Below are positions 32,542 to 45,892 of a DNA stretch of 64,000 nucleotides, in pieces. Source of the stretch: Sipunculus nudus (Eukaryota > Annelida > Sipuncula > Golfingiida > Sipunculidae); assembly GCA_026874595.1 (NCBI GenBank), contig CM049310.1, positions 88,667,556 through 88,731,555 of the forward strand, given 5' to 3'. Numbering within the stretch: position 1 is the stretch's first letter; each line of letters starts with the position of its first letter. The notes beneath the pieces were generated by a model. That model did not search any database. It had not been told where the DNA came from and was given only the letters and a program-made list of their open reading frames with translations. A program made the translations under genes and the position numbers.

Positions 32542-32952
32542 ATTGTCACCCGGATCATAAGTATCTGTTTTCACTATATGCTTTCGGTCTAGGCTTGACT
32601 TTGTCTTAGTGTTATCAGGATATCACTACGCTCCTCGCACAGTGGTCATTTACCGAAGTCGTCTCAGATACCCTTTCGTGTAACAGCTGCTTCCTATGTA
32701 GAGAACGCCATTTCGCCCCCCGCAAGCCGAGTTGAGATCAAGTAGGCGTCGCCGATTTTTCATGAAGCCGATGTTGTCAGGCGAAGCTTGGCTTGAGAGA
32801 AAAAAAATAATATAAACAGATAAATCTTTCACAACTAATATTGCCGGAAACAAATACTTAGTATTAAGGTGTTCTTCACGGTGTGATTGTTTAAGTATGA
32901 ATTGTTGGCTTAATAGGGTGCGCACTAAGTTGTAATCAGACCACAGAGAGCG

Positions 32953-33210
32953 TGGATTGCATTTTGTATCCAACCCACGCTGTCAGTTGTCTAATTACAA
33001 TTCTGTGCTATTTAAGCACCCCGGTATTCCTGCCAGAGAACCTTGGAATAGAAAGCAGCGGGTACACGAAAGGATGTCTGGGACGACTGCAGTGTATAAC
33101 CGTTGCGTGAAGAGCATACATATTAACCCATTTTTGCATTCTGACAGGTACACGCGACTTGGGCTCTTCCGGGACGGTGTTTGTATGGCAGGGCTCACAA
33201 GTTAGTTATT
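32953..33210. repeat. Unexplained paired repeat, copy 1
   Basis: Contains AAGCAGCGGGTACACGAAAG then GATGTCTGGGACG and GTATAACCGTTGCGTGAAGA. The same order occurs at 37918-37985. In one frame both encode KQR-x5-6-SGT-x3-V-x-N-x-C-x-K; on the other strand both encode VPD-x-L-x4-RCF. It may be a coding relic of a transposon or an exon of a duplicated gene. Confidence 0.35.
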
Positions 33211-34621
33211 TCGAAGCGGTATGAAATGGTTTTACGGCCCCCACCCCTTTCCTTTTTCCATTCAGATTGATGGATTTAATCAACTCTGCGCAAAAGCATA
33301 ATTGATTTTCTCCCTGCTTTGGTCTCTGGAGGCGTGTTCATTTGAATATTACCGCATAATATTGTAAGGCGATAGGCCAAGAACGATCAGGATGTGTGAC
33401 GTAGGCATCACTATTTAAGCTGTAAACGCGTAGGTTAGATACAATGTCCTAAGTCGGCGCGCTAAATGGTGTAGTCTGACAGTTTTTCAATCCAAAGGAG
33501 GGTCCGAGATTTTCTGTGAATTAATCAGTTGAGGGACGACATCCCGGTTTTTATGTCAAAGTCTGTGGGCGACCAACGTAAATTTCACTGTCTCACAACT
33601 TGTGAGTTGTGTTTACAGGAGGACTTGTAAGCAGCGGATGTGTTTCTGCCTTGGTGAAGCCGAGCAAACAGGAAAGGATAATTGATACGCTGATCATTGT
33701 GAATGATACTGAATATTGTCGTGCGCGGTGGCATATTCTGGCACGGATCGCTGCATATACCCAGAAACATACTGCAGTGACAGACATTGTCTGAAAGATG
33801 TTACAGAAAAGGCTGTCGGCCTAACTGTCAGTGATTCAGAGAAGCGTATACTTCAGGATTGAGGACTGTGGACTGTGTGACAAACGCCTAGTATCCGGAT
33901 TAATCAGGACTAATTGAATTTGTGATATCATATAGACTTTAAGGATCAGTATACTTTGTTTGTGGAACGCCTCTCCAGAGAAATGTAAGTTTGATTTAAT
34001 TATCCTTTAATAGTTTTGTTACACACGTCTTTCTCATCTTTTTGAGTGTATGTGTGAGTTTCAGCCGGTTAAGTCCACCGCTTAAAAGAACCTGGAAAGT
34101 CCATGCCTTTGGGGTGTGAAAATATATACCACACTACCCCACTCCCCCAGTATTAAGAGAATATATTTATATATTAGAAATAAAATATATTAATAATAAG
34201 AACTTTGGTTCCATTTCTGAGTTTGCTATGAAATATTATGTATCTAAACATGGTTTAGAATTAATATGTATACTGGAAATATTAAACCTGATTTTGTAAA
34301 ACCTTATACTTACTTGACAACAAGGGTTTGCCCTCTCTTCTTAGGAGTGAATGGGTACTGGTCAAAGGCAGCGATAAATGAAGAACCTTATGAATTTATA
34401 TCTCTCGTTATGGATGCTTAGATTTTTTTTATCTCAAGATACTTTTAAAGAGACAAAATTACAATTCCATAATCCTAAATACATATTTTCGTACATTTTA
34501 GATACAAACATTAAATACTAAGAAAATATATAGCAATTCTCGTGTCTTCACGGTCAGCTCAAAAGACATTTTTGAACATAAGCACTTTTTCGGAAGTCTG
34601 CTTTTGTTTTTATTAGCCCGT
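33211..34621. other. Spacer between the two hydrolase genes, no gene seen
   Basis: AT-rich. AAAGAACCTGGAAAGTCCA (about 34085) echoes AAAGAACCTGGAAGTTCAAG at about 29866. No supported exon. Confidence 0.4.
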
Positions 34622-34700
34622 CAATGATGGGACGTATTATGGTATACCCACGGCCCGTCTGTTAGTCCGCCCGTCTGTTAGTCCGCCCGTCCGTTGTCCG
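34622..34700. repeat. Short minisatellite
   Basis: GCCCGTCTGTTAGTCC is repeated three times (about 34655-34693), after GGGACGTATTATGGTATACC. Confidence 0.6.
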
Positions 34701-34844
34701 TTACTTAACTTTAAGTATCGCCGCGATAACATGCCATGCGATTGATTTGATGGATTTTCACAAAACCCGCCATAAATAATTTCCGACAGTATACCGACTT
34801 TTACTTATTTTAACTAGAGTTTAAATGGGAAATAAAGATATTTG

Positions 34845-35202
34845 CCTGTACTTTTATTCGCCGTAACCCTAACACTAAAAAATATTTTATTAAATCCGTT
34901 CATAATATTTTGTGTCAAGTTCTGAAAGACAAACCAACTAACCAACCAACCAACGAACCAAGAGAAACATAACACCTCCTTGTAGAGATAAAATAAAAAA
35001 TAAAACTGATGCATAAATAAATAGTCATCTAAATAGTTATCTTTATGACTAAAACAGTAATCATTGAAAATATGTCCCTCCGTTGGCATTATGTAGGTTG
35101 CTATGATGTTCATTTTTCGTTGGCTGTGCCAAAAACGGGCCTTGTTCAAGGGGCCTATTCTTATATCAGACGTGTGTTAACTGAAGATGTTCTCTTAAAC
35201 CA
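34845..35202 (+). repeat. Duplicated 5'-flanking block, copy 3 (left half)
   Basis: Has CTGAAAGACAAACCAACTAA, CCTCCGTTGGCATTATG and AAAAACGGGCCTTGTTCAAG in the order of copies 1 and 2. It breaks off at about 35202 and resumes at 36351. Confidence 0.7.
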
Positions 35203-36350
35203 TTAAAAAAACAAGGGACCTGTTGGTCACGGCTAAAATTGATTCATAGAATATTTTAATGATATCCTAGTTGCTGTGTTGACTTGGCACTTTTATTGAC
35301 TATATGAGAGATGCAGTAGCCTCTCATTGTCACATACAAGTATCTGTAAAAGTTTCAGTATTTCATCTAAGTGACTGTAATATGCATGTAAATATCTCCA
35401 CTTGGAACATACAAAATCCTGCAAATTATGAAATTATGGACATGAGCTTAAGCATAATAATACACAATTCATTTATTAACTGAAATAAATTGCTTTAGAA
35501 AGTTTCCATTTCCAAATGAGCATAAACTAAGTTCGGTGAGTTAAACAAAGCTATTTTGGTATACATTGCATCTTCACTGAGCAATAAATTAATTTGTTGC
35601 CTGAAAAGATTTAATGATGCAATATGGCAAAAAAAAAATAATTGGCCTAGGTTCTAAATGATAGGATACATTAAAAAAAAGTTTGAAGCAAATCTGTCTA
35701 CCCAAACTGGAGTTACGTCCGTTTATTAATTAATGAATGGAAGGACCCTGTGACCTTCACCTTAGATCACGTGCCCTATTGGCAGGTGAGCCACATGTGG
35801 AAAATGAAACGTCTGGGATAAAAAGTTTGACTTAAAATGCATCCACAAACCTGTTAAATATGTGGGTCCTGTGCCCCTGACCTTTGACCTCATGACCCGA
35901 AAATCCAATGAGTTTCTACTTCCTACTTTAGTGATGGGTCATATATCAGTCAGGTTTGATATCCATTAGTCAATCCAAACTGGAGTTAATATTTGGACAG
36001 ATTGCCCATGTGACCTTGACATTTGACCTTGTGACCCTGTCACAGAATCGCATCTGAACCATTGTGTATCCGTTTATTATCATTACTTCCCTAAGTCCAC
36101 CCCTATTCTGCCATCCGTACTACTGGGGTAAGAAGCCACCCCTGTTCAAACACAAGGATTTGCCAGGTTTTTTTTTAATTATTCTGGGGATACTTAAAAC
36201 CTAAATAGCTCGGAAGATATAGGTCACAGTGACCTTATTTATAGGTTCAACGGTGTCAAAAAGTGCCAGCTTACAGACAGAGAGAAAGACACCGGACGCT
36301 GACTGATCGCTATAGCTCATTTGACTTACAGTAAGCTAAGCTTAAAAGGC
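35203..36350 (+). mobile_element. Inserted dispersed repeat with terminal hairpin
   Basis: Comparison with block copy 2, which runs unbroken across this site, gives both edges. The left edge reads AAACAAGGGACCTGTTGGTC, related to AAACAAAGGACCTGGGGGTC at 42554. The right edge is AGCTCATTTGACTTACAGTA then AGCTAAGCTTAAAA, the hairpin family end. The body has repeated GTGACCTTGACATTTGACCT-type text. No coding frame is seen. Confidence 0.6.
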
Positions 36351-37349
36351 CAGAAAACGGAAATCCCACTGATTCGTTTATACCCATGTGTTATTAAAGG
36401 CTGGAGCCCGCCAAAATATTCCAAACACTTCAACAAACGTATCTGACATCAAGTCAGAGGAGTCAGAGCTTTGCCAAGCGCATTTTGCACCTATAGTGAC
36501 CTTTCAGCTTCCGCTAACACGCAGCCATTAAAATTTCACTTTTTTTCTGTTTGTCAACATGGGCACTAGCCCCTTGCTTTTTTAACAGATTGTAGATACA
36601 CAAGGCCAAGCAACCGTCACGTAACCTTATTAAAGTACCTTTTTAGAAAGGAATTTACTTATATGTACGCAAATTAGGCGAGAAATCACATAAATTCATG
36701 CCAGACAAGGCATGCAAAAAGCTGAATTTAAAATATCCATGTGAAGGTGAAATACAAATCTATAACAATTAAGAATAAGGTTTTAAAAATTATGTTTCCA
36801 GTATATGTTAATTCTAAATCAGGTTTAGATATATAATATTGCATAGTAAAATCAGAAATTGTACCGAATTCTATAATTCTAATTATTTATATATATCTTT
36901 TCAAATAGTATTCTCTGGATATCAGGGGGATAATAACATTGACTATCCCACTTGCCTAAAAAGTGGTCGGATATATATCCCCCCGATTCGCCCTGTATTG
37001 ACGACTGATTTTAAGCATTGTAATGTAATGCGAACGGCAGAGAACAAACCAAGTTCGGCTTGGAGGGAGTGTTCGCGAGGCCTTCCCTTATTGAATGACT
37101 GACAACAATATCTGACATTATCAAAATCATCAATCAAATCACGCCGAACCTTCTTTGGTTTTTGTTGATAAAATGACAATAAAATATATAAATAGATAGG
37201 AAACCGTGAGAACGGAACAGCCGGGGAGGTATGGTAATGCTCATGGTTCACTTATGTGGCGCAGAGATAACACTGCCACTGCTAAAATATAAAAGTCAAC
37301 TGTGTTTTTTGTCAGTGGGTTCAAGATCGTCGGCCGACATACTGAAACC
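36351..37349 (+). repeat. Duplicated 5'-flanking block, copy 3 (right half)
   Basis: Resumes with GGCCAGAAAACGGAAAT, then CAAGTCAGAGGAGTCAGAG, ATTAGGCGAGAAATCACATA and the promoter region of copy B (GACATTATCAAAATCATCAA, CCGTGAGAACGGAACA). Confidence 0.7.
37185..37194 (+). promoter_or_regulatory. TATA box of hydrolase B
   Basis: TATATAAATA, 165 bp before the ATG at 37350; matches the box of copy A. Confidence 0.6.
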
Positions 37350-37399
37350 ATGGAAACACTTGTTGTCAAATTACTCTTGGCCTTAGCCCTGACGTCATG
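37350..37399 (+). CDS. Hydrolase B exon 1: signal peptide
   Basis: ATG in GAAACCATGG, hydrophobic core KLLLALALTS, donor TG|GTAAG in phase 2, as in copy A. Confidence 0.8.
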
Positions 37400-40300
37400 G
37401 TAAGACATTTCTAAAATATAATTTGAAATCGATCTTTATAGAATATGGTCAGTACATGTGTTGTTTCCATTGCTGTAATAGTTAGTATATCTTTTGTTTG
37501 GATAAAAAGAGATGCGTCTAACGCATAGATTGACTCGGATTAAATGACGACAATGACATTTTTGTATGAAAATAATCATAACGTGTCCAGATATGCGTTT
37601 AAAACGTTTGGCCTGCCATGTGTAATGTGAAGTCTGTTGAAAGTTTTTTTTATATACTGCCCCGCCGGTGAGCTTCCAGAGAAAACGAAATGTATCAACA
37701 TTTACTCAGAGCACTCCTCTCTGGGCTGTATCCGTTTTGCTGGCAACAGCAAATGGGTATCATAAATTAGTCTTTATGTCATAATAGGTCAATGAAGAGG
37801 GGACAATGTGGACGTGCAATATGATTTATTATTTAATAAGAGTAAGCGATACAACTCTCTCAGTGGTCCGATTTGCCCTATGCGAAACCTGGTAGAAAGA
37901 CCCGGAGAATCTTGCGTAACAAAGCAGCGGTTGAAACGAAGGAGATCCGGAACTGCTTTGGTGTTTAACGGCTGCATCAAGACATATTTTAGATCAAAAT
38001 TGTAGTCATTTGTAAGATGGTCTGACTTTGAGAAACCATGTGCCCTGGTACACTACTCAGTAAGATGGATCTCGGCAACCTCGGAAGCGCAAAGAATTTC
38101 TCAACAAAAAGGTCGAGCAGGTATGCTTGCACGAGTGCCTAATGAAGCGGTTACTATTTTGTTTCAACCTTAATGGTTAGAGACACTGCACATGACTAGT
38201 TTCCTCTGTAAGAAGGGTATGCGTTCATCCTCGTTGGTGTATGTGTGTTTGTGTGTGTGTTTGTTCACAAAATAACTTGCGTTATCATGAACTGAATCTC
38301 AGAAAATTTCAGGGCCTATGGGGAATAGGCCATTGAAAAACTGATAAGATTTTGGTGTGGATCCGGCATATAATCCGGAGTTAGAAACGCCATTAAGGTA
38401 TATTATCAAACGTACAGTCACTTATGCACGAAAGAATCTGGGAATATGGGTCGAATAAGTGAATGCAAACACATTGTGGAGGCTTGAATTCTTTGAATAC
38501 AGATTTTAAGTTATAGCTTAATCACGCCCGCAGTTTGTTCTTACCACAAGCTGTCCAGCAAAACCTAAAAAAACTCGGGACTTATGGGTATCGACGCTCA
38601 GCTGAATTTGCCTTTAAGGATATGTTTATGAGCTTTTTCAAAATTTGGGTTCCGTGATTACCAGGCAGCGGAAATCTTGCGCTTCCAAAAAAGCTAATGA
38701 TTTTACTTGAGATATAGAAGTTTTAGACCCATAGGTAAAGCGCTGTGTAAAGAGCGTATCATGTGATTAGTTTGAAGCCAACTGGAGGTTGATTCCAGAA
38801 ACAAATAGGAGGACAGATGCTCCTTTTACCTTGACCTTTGACTTTGTGACCGACCCAAAAAATCAATCAGGTTTTTCCCCTATTGGCAGGTCCGCTATAT
38901 GTGTAAGGTTTGGAATGAAAGGTTTGGCTTAAAATGCATCCAGAATTTCTCAATAGGAGGGTCCTGTGGCTTTGACCTTTGACCTCATGACCCTTAATTC
39001 GATAGAGTTCTTGCGTTATAGGTGGGCCATATATAGGTCAAGTTTGAAATCCGTATGTCAATCCAAACTGGAGTTATCATCAGAGTATATATTTGACGGA
39101 CATACAGAAAGACGAACAGACAAACATATATAAATTAATGGCATCCGCTTGTTAAAGCGGGGCCCTAACAAACACACACGGTTTCAGGACACAGATGAAA
39201 CCACTGTTGGGAATCAAAATATTAATATAATTTGGCAGTCTCAAAGTAAAGGAAAACAAATGTATAAAATAGAAAAAAAAATACAGATTGCGCCACCAGT
39301 CTTCAGTAACTGAAGAAACCAATCATAACCAATAAACACATCGGGATTCAGGATAATGGATGAAACCCCAGCTGAAAAACTGACATAACTGCTAACATGG
39401 TCTCAAAAACAAAACGAAAATCTTAAAAATTAGATAAAGAATACAGTTGGCGCCATCACTTTTCGGGAACTGACTAGTAACGGTCAATATTCAAACCAAG
39501 TTCATGGCAATCCATGCATTCGTTATCAAGATACTGAAGGTTTTGTATCAAATTTTTAATTATTCTTTGGGTACTAACGAGCCCCATAGCTTGGAGGATA
39601 TAGGTCGCAGTGACCAAATCTCAGGTTTCCAAAGAAATTTTTAATCTACCTGGATATTCATTTACTAGTTTCTAGGATTACCGGTCACGATTTGTGCGCT
39701 GCCAACAGACGGCCGGAAAAACGGACGGACGACGGACAAATCGCTTTCCTATACCTCAGTTGACTTTTAGTCAGCCGAGCTTATAAACTAGGAAAAAGTT
39801 GGAATGGTCATAGGGTAGGAATAGGTTAGTGAATAGGGGGACAAAGGTAGGACTGGAACCACAACTACAACGACATAAGACATGCCCATACTTAAGGATG
39901 ATATGTGGAATCCAAATGGTTTTATGATTGGCAATATTATTTAACACTTTCGCTGCCTATGACGAGTATACTCGTCATATTTTCTGATTCCCCCAGTGCC
40001 TATGACGGGTATACTCGTCATGAATTTATCAGCAATTTTCAGTAAGAAATCTCTTAAATTTATCAATAAACTCTGCGCAGGTGAGTAGTAGTTCATTTAT
40101 AAATTGGTTTCTTGTCATGAAAAAATAGTAAAATTTCTTATTCATCAGTGCGCTTGATAACTCGAAAGCAAGAAAGGTTTTGGGAGCGTGAAAATATCCA
40201 CGGCTCTCGTCCTTTACCGTGAAAAAGTTCATGACCCGCTGTAGCGTAAAATTGATACCGTGTAAGGAGTATTCCTTAGAATCAAACGAAAACGAGAACC

Positions 40301-43300
40301 GCAATAAAATCTGTCTAGTTTTATATTTGGGCGTATTTTGGCCACTTAATTTCGGCAAACCCGCTGGTGAGACGGAGGTGTGATAGATCGCACCTGAGGT
40401 GTGAACTCCAGATAGCGAGGCGTGAAGTCGTTCAGGTTTATTGCCCCGCTAGGACAGCCAATTGCGCAATCAACAACAATAGGGCGCGTGCCACATGCCT
40501 TACACACAGATCGGCAGGGTAATCAGAACGCGGCTGCATATTATTGGTTTGGCATATTTGGAGCTATCTCGCGTATCCTATACATTTAGATATAACAATA
40601 TGCTTGTGTAAGTACCTTCGCCATGTTAATTGTAAAATTCTGAAAGCAAACTCGGACGATCACTTGCGGTACTTGTTGGCCCTTTAGTATACCGACAATC
40701 CCAACCGCACTTTGGAATTCACCATATGCACGCCGACGTATGACTTTCAGACAATTCATAATAATGTATTATATCATAAGCCCTAGAGCTGATCATATTA
40801 GGTTACACTTTGATCACACGCAATTTTCGTATAATTCCCGGCTTCGTTTGACGGTGACAATGACGATGTCCACTGTATCATGCTATCGCCTCGGTATGTA
40901 AATAACTCTATGACTGTGTGTAATAAAAGATAATACTATTTTTAGAATTATAATGATTGGTAGAATCAGTTTGTTCGTAATGAAAAGCAAAATAACAATT
41001 TTTTTCAGTAAAAATACAAGTTTGTAAAATGAAAGAAAAGAAAAAAAATAAAGCAAGGCATGGCGGTGTTCCGACGCGTGTTACTTGACCTACTACATAA
41101 CCCCTGTGCCATCTTTCCACATCTTTACATGATAGTTTATAGCAATCATAAACCAGAATAATATTATGTGGTGCTCAGTTTTTACCTTCTTTTTGTGATT
41201 GCATGGTGCCCCACCTTGCAAGTAATAGTTTAGTGATAATAATATAGGCACCCTGAAGCTTCATTTAACAAAGTAAAACAAATGTAGATTAAGGTAGGTA
41301 TTTTCGATAAAAAATTAAAAAAAAATGCTGAGAAAAAAATTGAAAAAGTAGCAAATTTTGAATCGCTGCAGGACCTGTCACCAGATGGGCGATGTAACAC
41401 CAAAGAGTGACCATCTCCCACTGCCTTAATAAGGTAGTCTGAACTAATTAATTCTAAGCAGATAACAGAATGAGTGATAAGTAAAATTTTGAGTTTGACT
41501 CAAGTAAGGATTGGCCAGAACTATCGTATGAAGAGGTCCTGTGGTGTTTTCATTATTGCCAACCCTGTGACTAAATTGTGTCAAGGCTTAGTACTCATCT
41601 TTAAAAGAAAAACACAAAAAAATCAGGGCTTTCAGGAACGCTTGAACAAGCGTCTGTGACACTCGAAATGTCTTTTGGATGGGTGGTTCTGGGTATCCGG
41701 GCGTCCGATCAGACGGGAACCGAGAAGATCAAAGCTTGCACTTGTGGAATTCACTAACCATTGCCAACTACCTACCTCACACAAACAAGTCAAAACCGTG
41801 CTTACAACTGACAGCTGACCCTTAAATTTCACTATAATCAAATAAACATATTGTGGCACAATATATAAGCATATAACAATACAATAATTCTGTAAAATAA
41901 AACTATTTTGAAATAAATCATAACCTTTCAAAATGTGTTATATATCCCTAACCATTAGACGCTCCAAAGTCATGTGCGACCCCCAAAGATTTGAGCCTGA
42001 GCATCCCGGCTCTTCAGTATTCTTATTGAAATTGAAATTTCCTTTTTCCAATTGTCCCATTTCCGACCTTTTCCTATTCTAAGCCTTGAATGTTACAACT
42101 TTCATTGCAGCGTCAGTGGACGAGGGGTCAAACAACCAGAACCTAGGAGGATGCCGTACGGTATGTATAGTAACTTTTGTATACCTGAGATATAGTAAAT
42201 ATACTGGTTTGAGGGTAGAGCACAGGGTTCAAAGCCGAAAGATGAGCGATGGCTGCGGTGAGATTGATCATGGTCAGCCCCAACCCATGGTGTGCGCTCT
42301 GCAGGCTTAATGAGCAGGCCGTGTTTCACTCACAAAGTGTTCACGAGTGCGCCTTTCGCGAGGTTCTCGGCTGTATGAGACTGCAGTCGGGCAGATTACA
42401 CACCCAGCGTCAGGTGCAGCCAAATGTCGGAGACCCAAGTATGGAACTTTTATGAACCATGAAAGCCGGTATTTTTCCCCTAATATTTGCCCTTACATAC
42501 ATACATGTAGTCCGAAACCGGAATGGAATTAAGCAGATTTACATACCAAATTAAACTTAAACAAAGGACCTGGGGGTCCTGAAGTTGATTTTGAGAATAT
42601 TTTTATTTTTTTGTATATCATTTTTTTAGAAATGAACACAATGCTCATATTTGGAGTTTGCCTATGTACTTTCGATGGTTAGAGTTATAACACCACTGCA
42701 TATCCATACAGCATATGATGTCATTGCTTACAGGAAAAAAAGTTTCATGCTTATTAAATATTTAGTAATAAACAGAGAGATGGACAAAAAAATCACTTAA
42801 TTTCCCACTTTGCTGAGCCAGAAAATAGTGAACAAATCTGTGCATTAGGCCTTCATTTTGTTACTATATCAAATATTTTTCAAGTTTTTAGATTTTATAA
42901 ATTTGCAAAATAACATATATATATATGAATATATGTCGATTCACCGTATTAAATTGTATCATCATTTCTCTCTTATTTTGCTATCAGAGCATCGCATAAT
43001 GCATACATATGTATTTTTTCATAACATAAATATACACAATTTATTAATTTTTTAAAATTATAAATATCTAAAAATAAAACTTGATTCAGAATTCAGAACT
43101 CTAAATTGCCCCATTATTTATCTATAATTTGGCTCACATGTTATCTCATTATGCATAATGATGGGTTATTTTTAATCTTAAAAATTTCGTTAAAATTATT
43201 TAACAGGAAATAAATTTCTTTATACATGCTACATTACTTCTGGATTACTCCTTAAAATTACCATCTCAAGTTAAGTTTTGTACTTATACATTGAACATTG

Positions 43301-45858
43301 GAGTGGAAAAAGTTAGGAAAATAAAATACAAACAATATCAATTATTACAATCCACTTGGTGAATATTTCTGTGTGTGTGTGTGTGGAGGGGGGGGGGGGG
43401 TGATATGAGAATAACTGTACACCTGTGACAACTGGGCTACTCAACCTATGTTGCATTACTAATAAGGTTAACCAGGCAGGGCTGAAGTGTCCAGAAGTGG
43501 AAAGGCTGGAGCTTGATAATGCAAGTGATTAAAATAGGGCCTCCAAATAAAAATTCAATTTATAGCGCAATTTTTAAGCTTCAATTTTCAAATTTCAGAT
43601 TTTGAAAGTTTAAATCATTACTGATACATAATATGAGAATCAAATCAATAATCTTTACAGGGATAAATGTGCCATGGTCAAAGTTTGGCCAAATTTAAGG
43701 TACTGATTTTACCATTATACTGATAACTTACCCTAAAAATTAATTTATCTACGAATTAAAAAAAAAATCTTCACAATGGGATGACCACATGTTCCTCCCA
43801 TGAAAATAAACCCCTCACAATCCTGGCGAAAGGTTTGGAATTTACAAATCGGCTCTATTGATATAGGTGTATGTGAACATTTTACGAAGCATGTAAAGCC
43901 AAAAGCCTTACTGAATGGGGTTATTCTCCACAAGGATGCCATACACAGCGGTTTTGGCTGAAACACATGTTTCACAGTGTTGGGTAACACTTTTATTATT
44001 GATTTTTGTACTGTAATTCTCATTAAGAAGTCACACTGAATGCTTAATTTTAATTCATTTACTAACTGACACTTTTACTAACTTGATTCACTCAGGCACT
44101 TAATAAAATGACTGAAATTTTCAGGCATTTTACAAATTGACTGAAAAATCAGCCAGTTTATTTTACACATTGACTGGATCGATATGATATAGCTTTTTGT
44201 TTCAAATATTTCACTATTCTGAAAAAGATAGTAAGTAAATGTAAGCCCGTTTCTTCTATCTTGGCCATTTATAAAGAATACTGATCATGTAATAAGACTA
44301 AAACACACATGCAGACAGGTGAGGGGTATCCAGAATCACATGCAGACCATTATAACATAATGAAATGTGCATACTATATTTTAACTCATATGGCTACATC
44401 ATATTTGCTCATATAAGAATGAGAATCAGGTCAAACTAAAGTTTTTGATTAAATGAAACATTAAAACATTGAAATGTCCAATAATTTGTGAAATGAATGA
44501 TGTATATTGTAGAACGTTGAAGGATAACCACAGATATATGTTTGTTTATATTAAATACATGATTAAGATATGCTTAAGTGAATTACAAAATTAAGGGTCG
44601 TGTTTTATCACTAATATACCGACAGCATTTGATCCTTTTAATTTGTTTACCACTTACATTCTTGAGTACCCCAAACTTTGAGTGATTGCTGGTAGTGTTG
44701 AGTAATTAAATGTTCATATTAAAGACAGTACAGAAGTGCAAGTTAGTGGGAAACAGGGGATTGGGGACCTTAACATAATTACTTCTTTTCCCTACTTCAA
44801 TTGACAAATAAGAGAATGTCATTTTGGAAATGAAAAATATTTGTTATTTGAAAGTTTGTAACTATTTGCAAAAAGTGTAATATTTCAGATATAACTGATA
44901 ACCGTTCTTCAAACAATGACTGATTAGATATCTCTCTTTTGCCTTACATTGTACAGATATTAAAGTACAAATTAAATTATCCGTCCATTCGAGAATTTAA
45001 ACATGAACTTACAGTTCTATTGTGTGTTACGAGGTGACATAAAAGCTTGCTAGTGAACAGTCTTGCTAGTGAAGCTTGCTTTTCTAACGAAGCGGTTGGT
45101 ACGCCGGACTTGTGCGCCACCGACATGGGTTCGAAACCGGGATCGGCCTAGTCTTTTCCCCTAAGCAATTTGTCTTCGTAACAAAATGGGGAGCAGCAGA
45201 GAAGATTTCCAGCGGACGCAGAAGCGTGTGTCAGTTTCTCGGACCTTATCCGACGAGTGCGGCAATTATAGATTTTCTTCAGCCTCTTGTTTGGACTTCA
45301 GTTTACTTTCTGGATTGTTACAAGAGCTTTACACTGGACTGTCATTCTCCGACAGTATACATTTAAAGAACTTATCGTTGTAACGGTGATGGTATCCAGG
45401 TACAGTGCACATTGTTTATTTTATTCATTCCCCTAAACATTTCATGTTGCCTAGTGTTACAGAATCTGATTTTTTTTATCTCCATTACATAATTTGTGTT
45501 TATCACGCTTACCTGATCTGTTTATATTAGGTTCCGTAACATGTGAAATAACCATAGGCGGAGCAAAGGGTTTGGTGGCAGTTTTTTTTTTTTTTGGGGG
45601 GGGGGGCAGTTTCTCTGGGGAAGTTCTGACAATAGTATTTCGTCTATATAACATTTCAGTCAATGTGTCAAATAAACTGACTGAATTTTCAGTCAATTTG
45701 TAAAATGCATGTACAATTCATGTAAAATGAAAATTACAGTCATTAATTCAGTCATAAATTGCCTGAGTAAATACGGCACTTTTTAAATGGACTGAAAATT
45801 TAAGGCATTTTACAAATTGACTGATTGGACACATTGACTGTAATATATATATAAATAG

Positions 45859-45892
<34 letters not shown>

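Noticed and set aside
45068-45150. A functional tRNA gene
   Set aside because: A- and B-box strings are present but the acceptor and anticodon arms do not pair; it runs into LTR sequence, so a SINE head is more likely.
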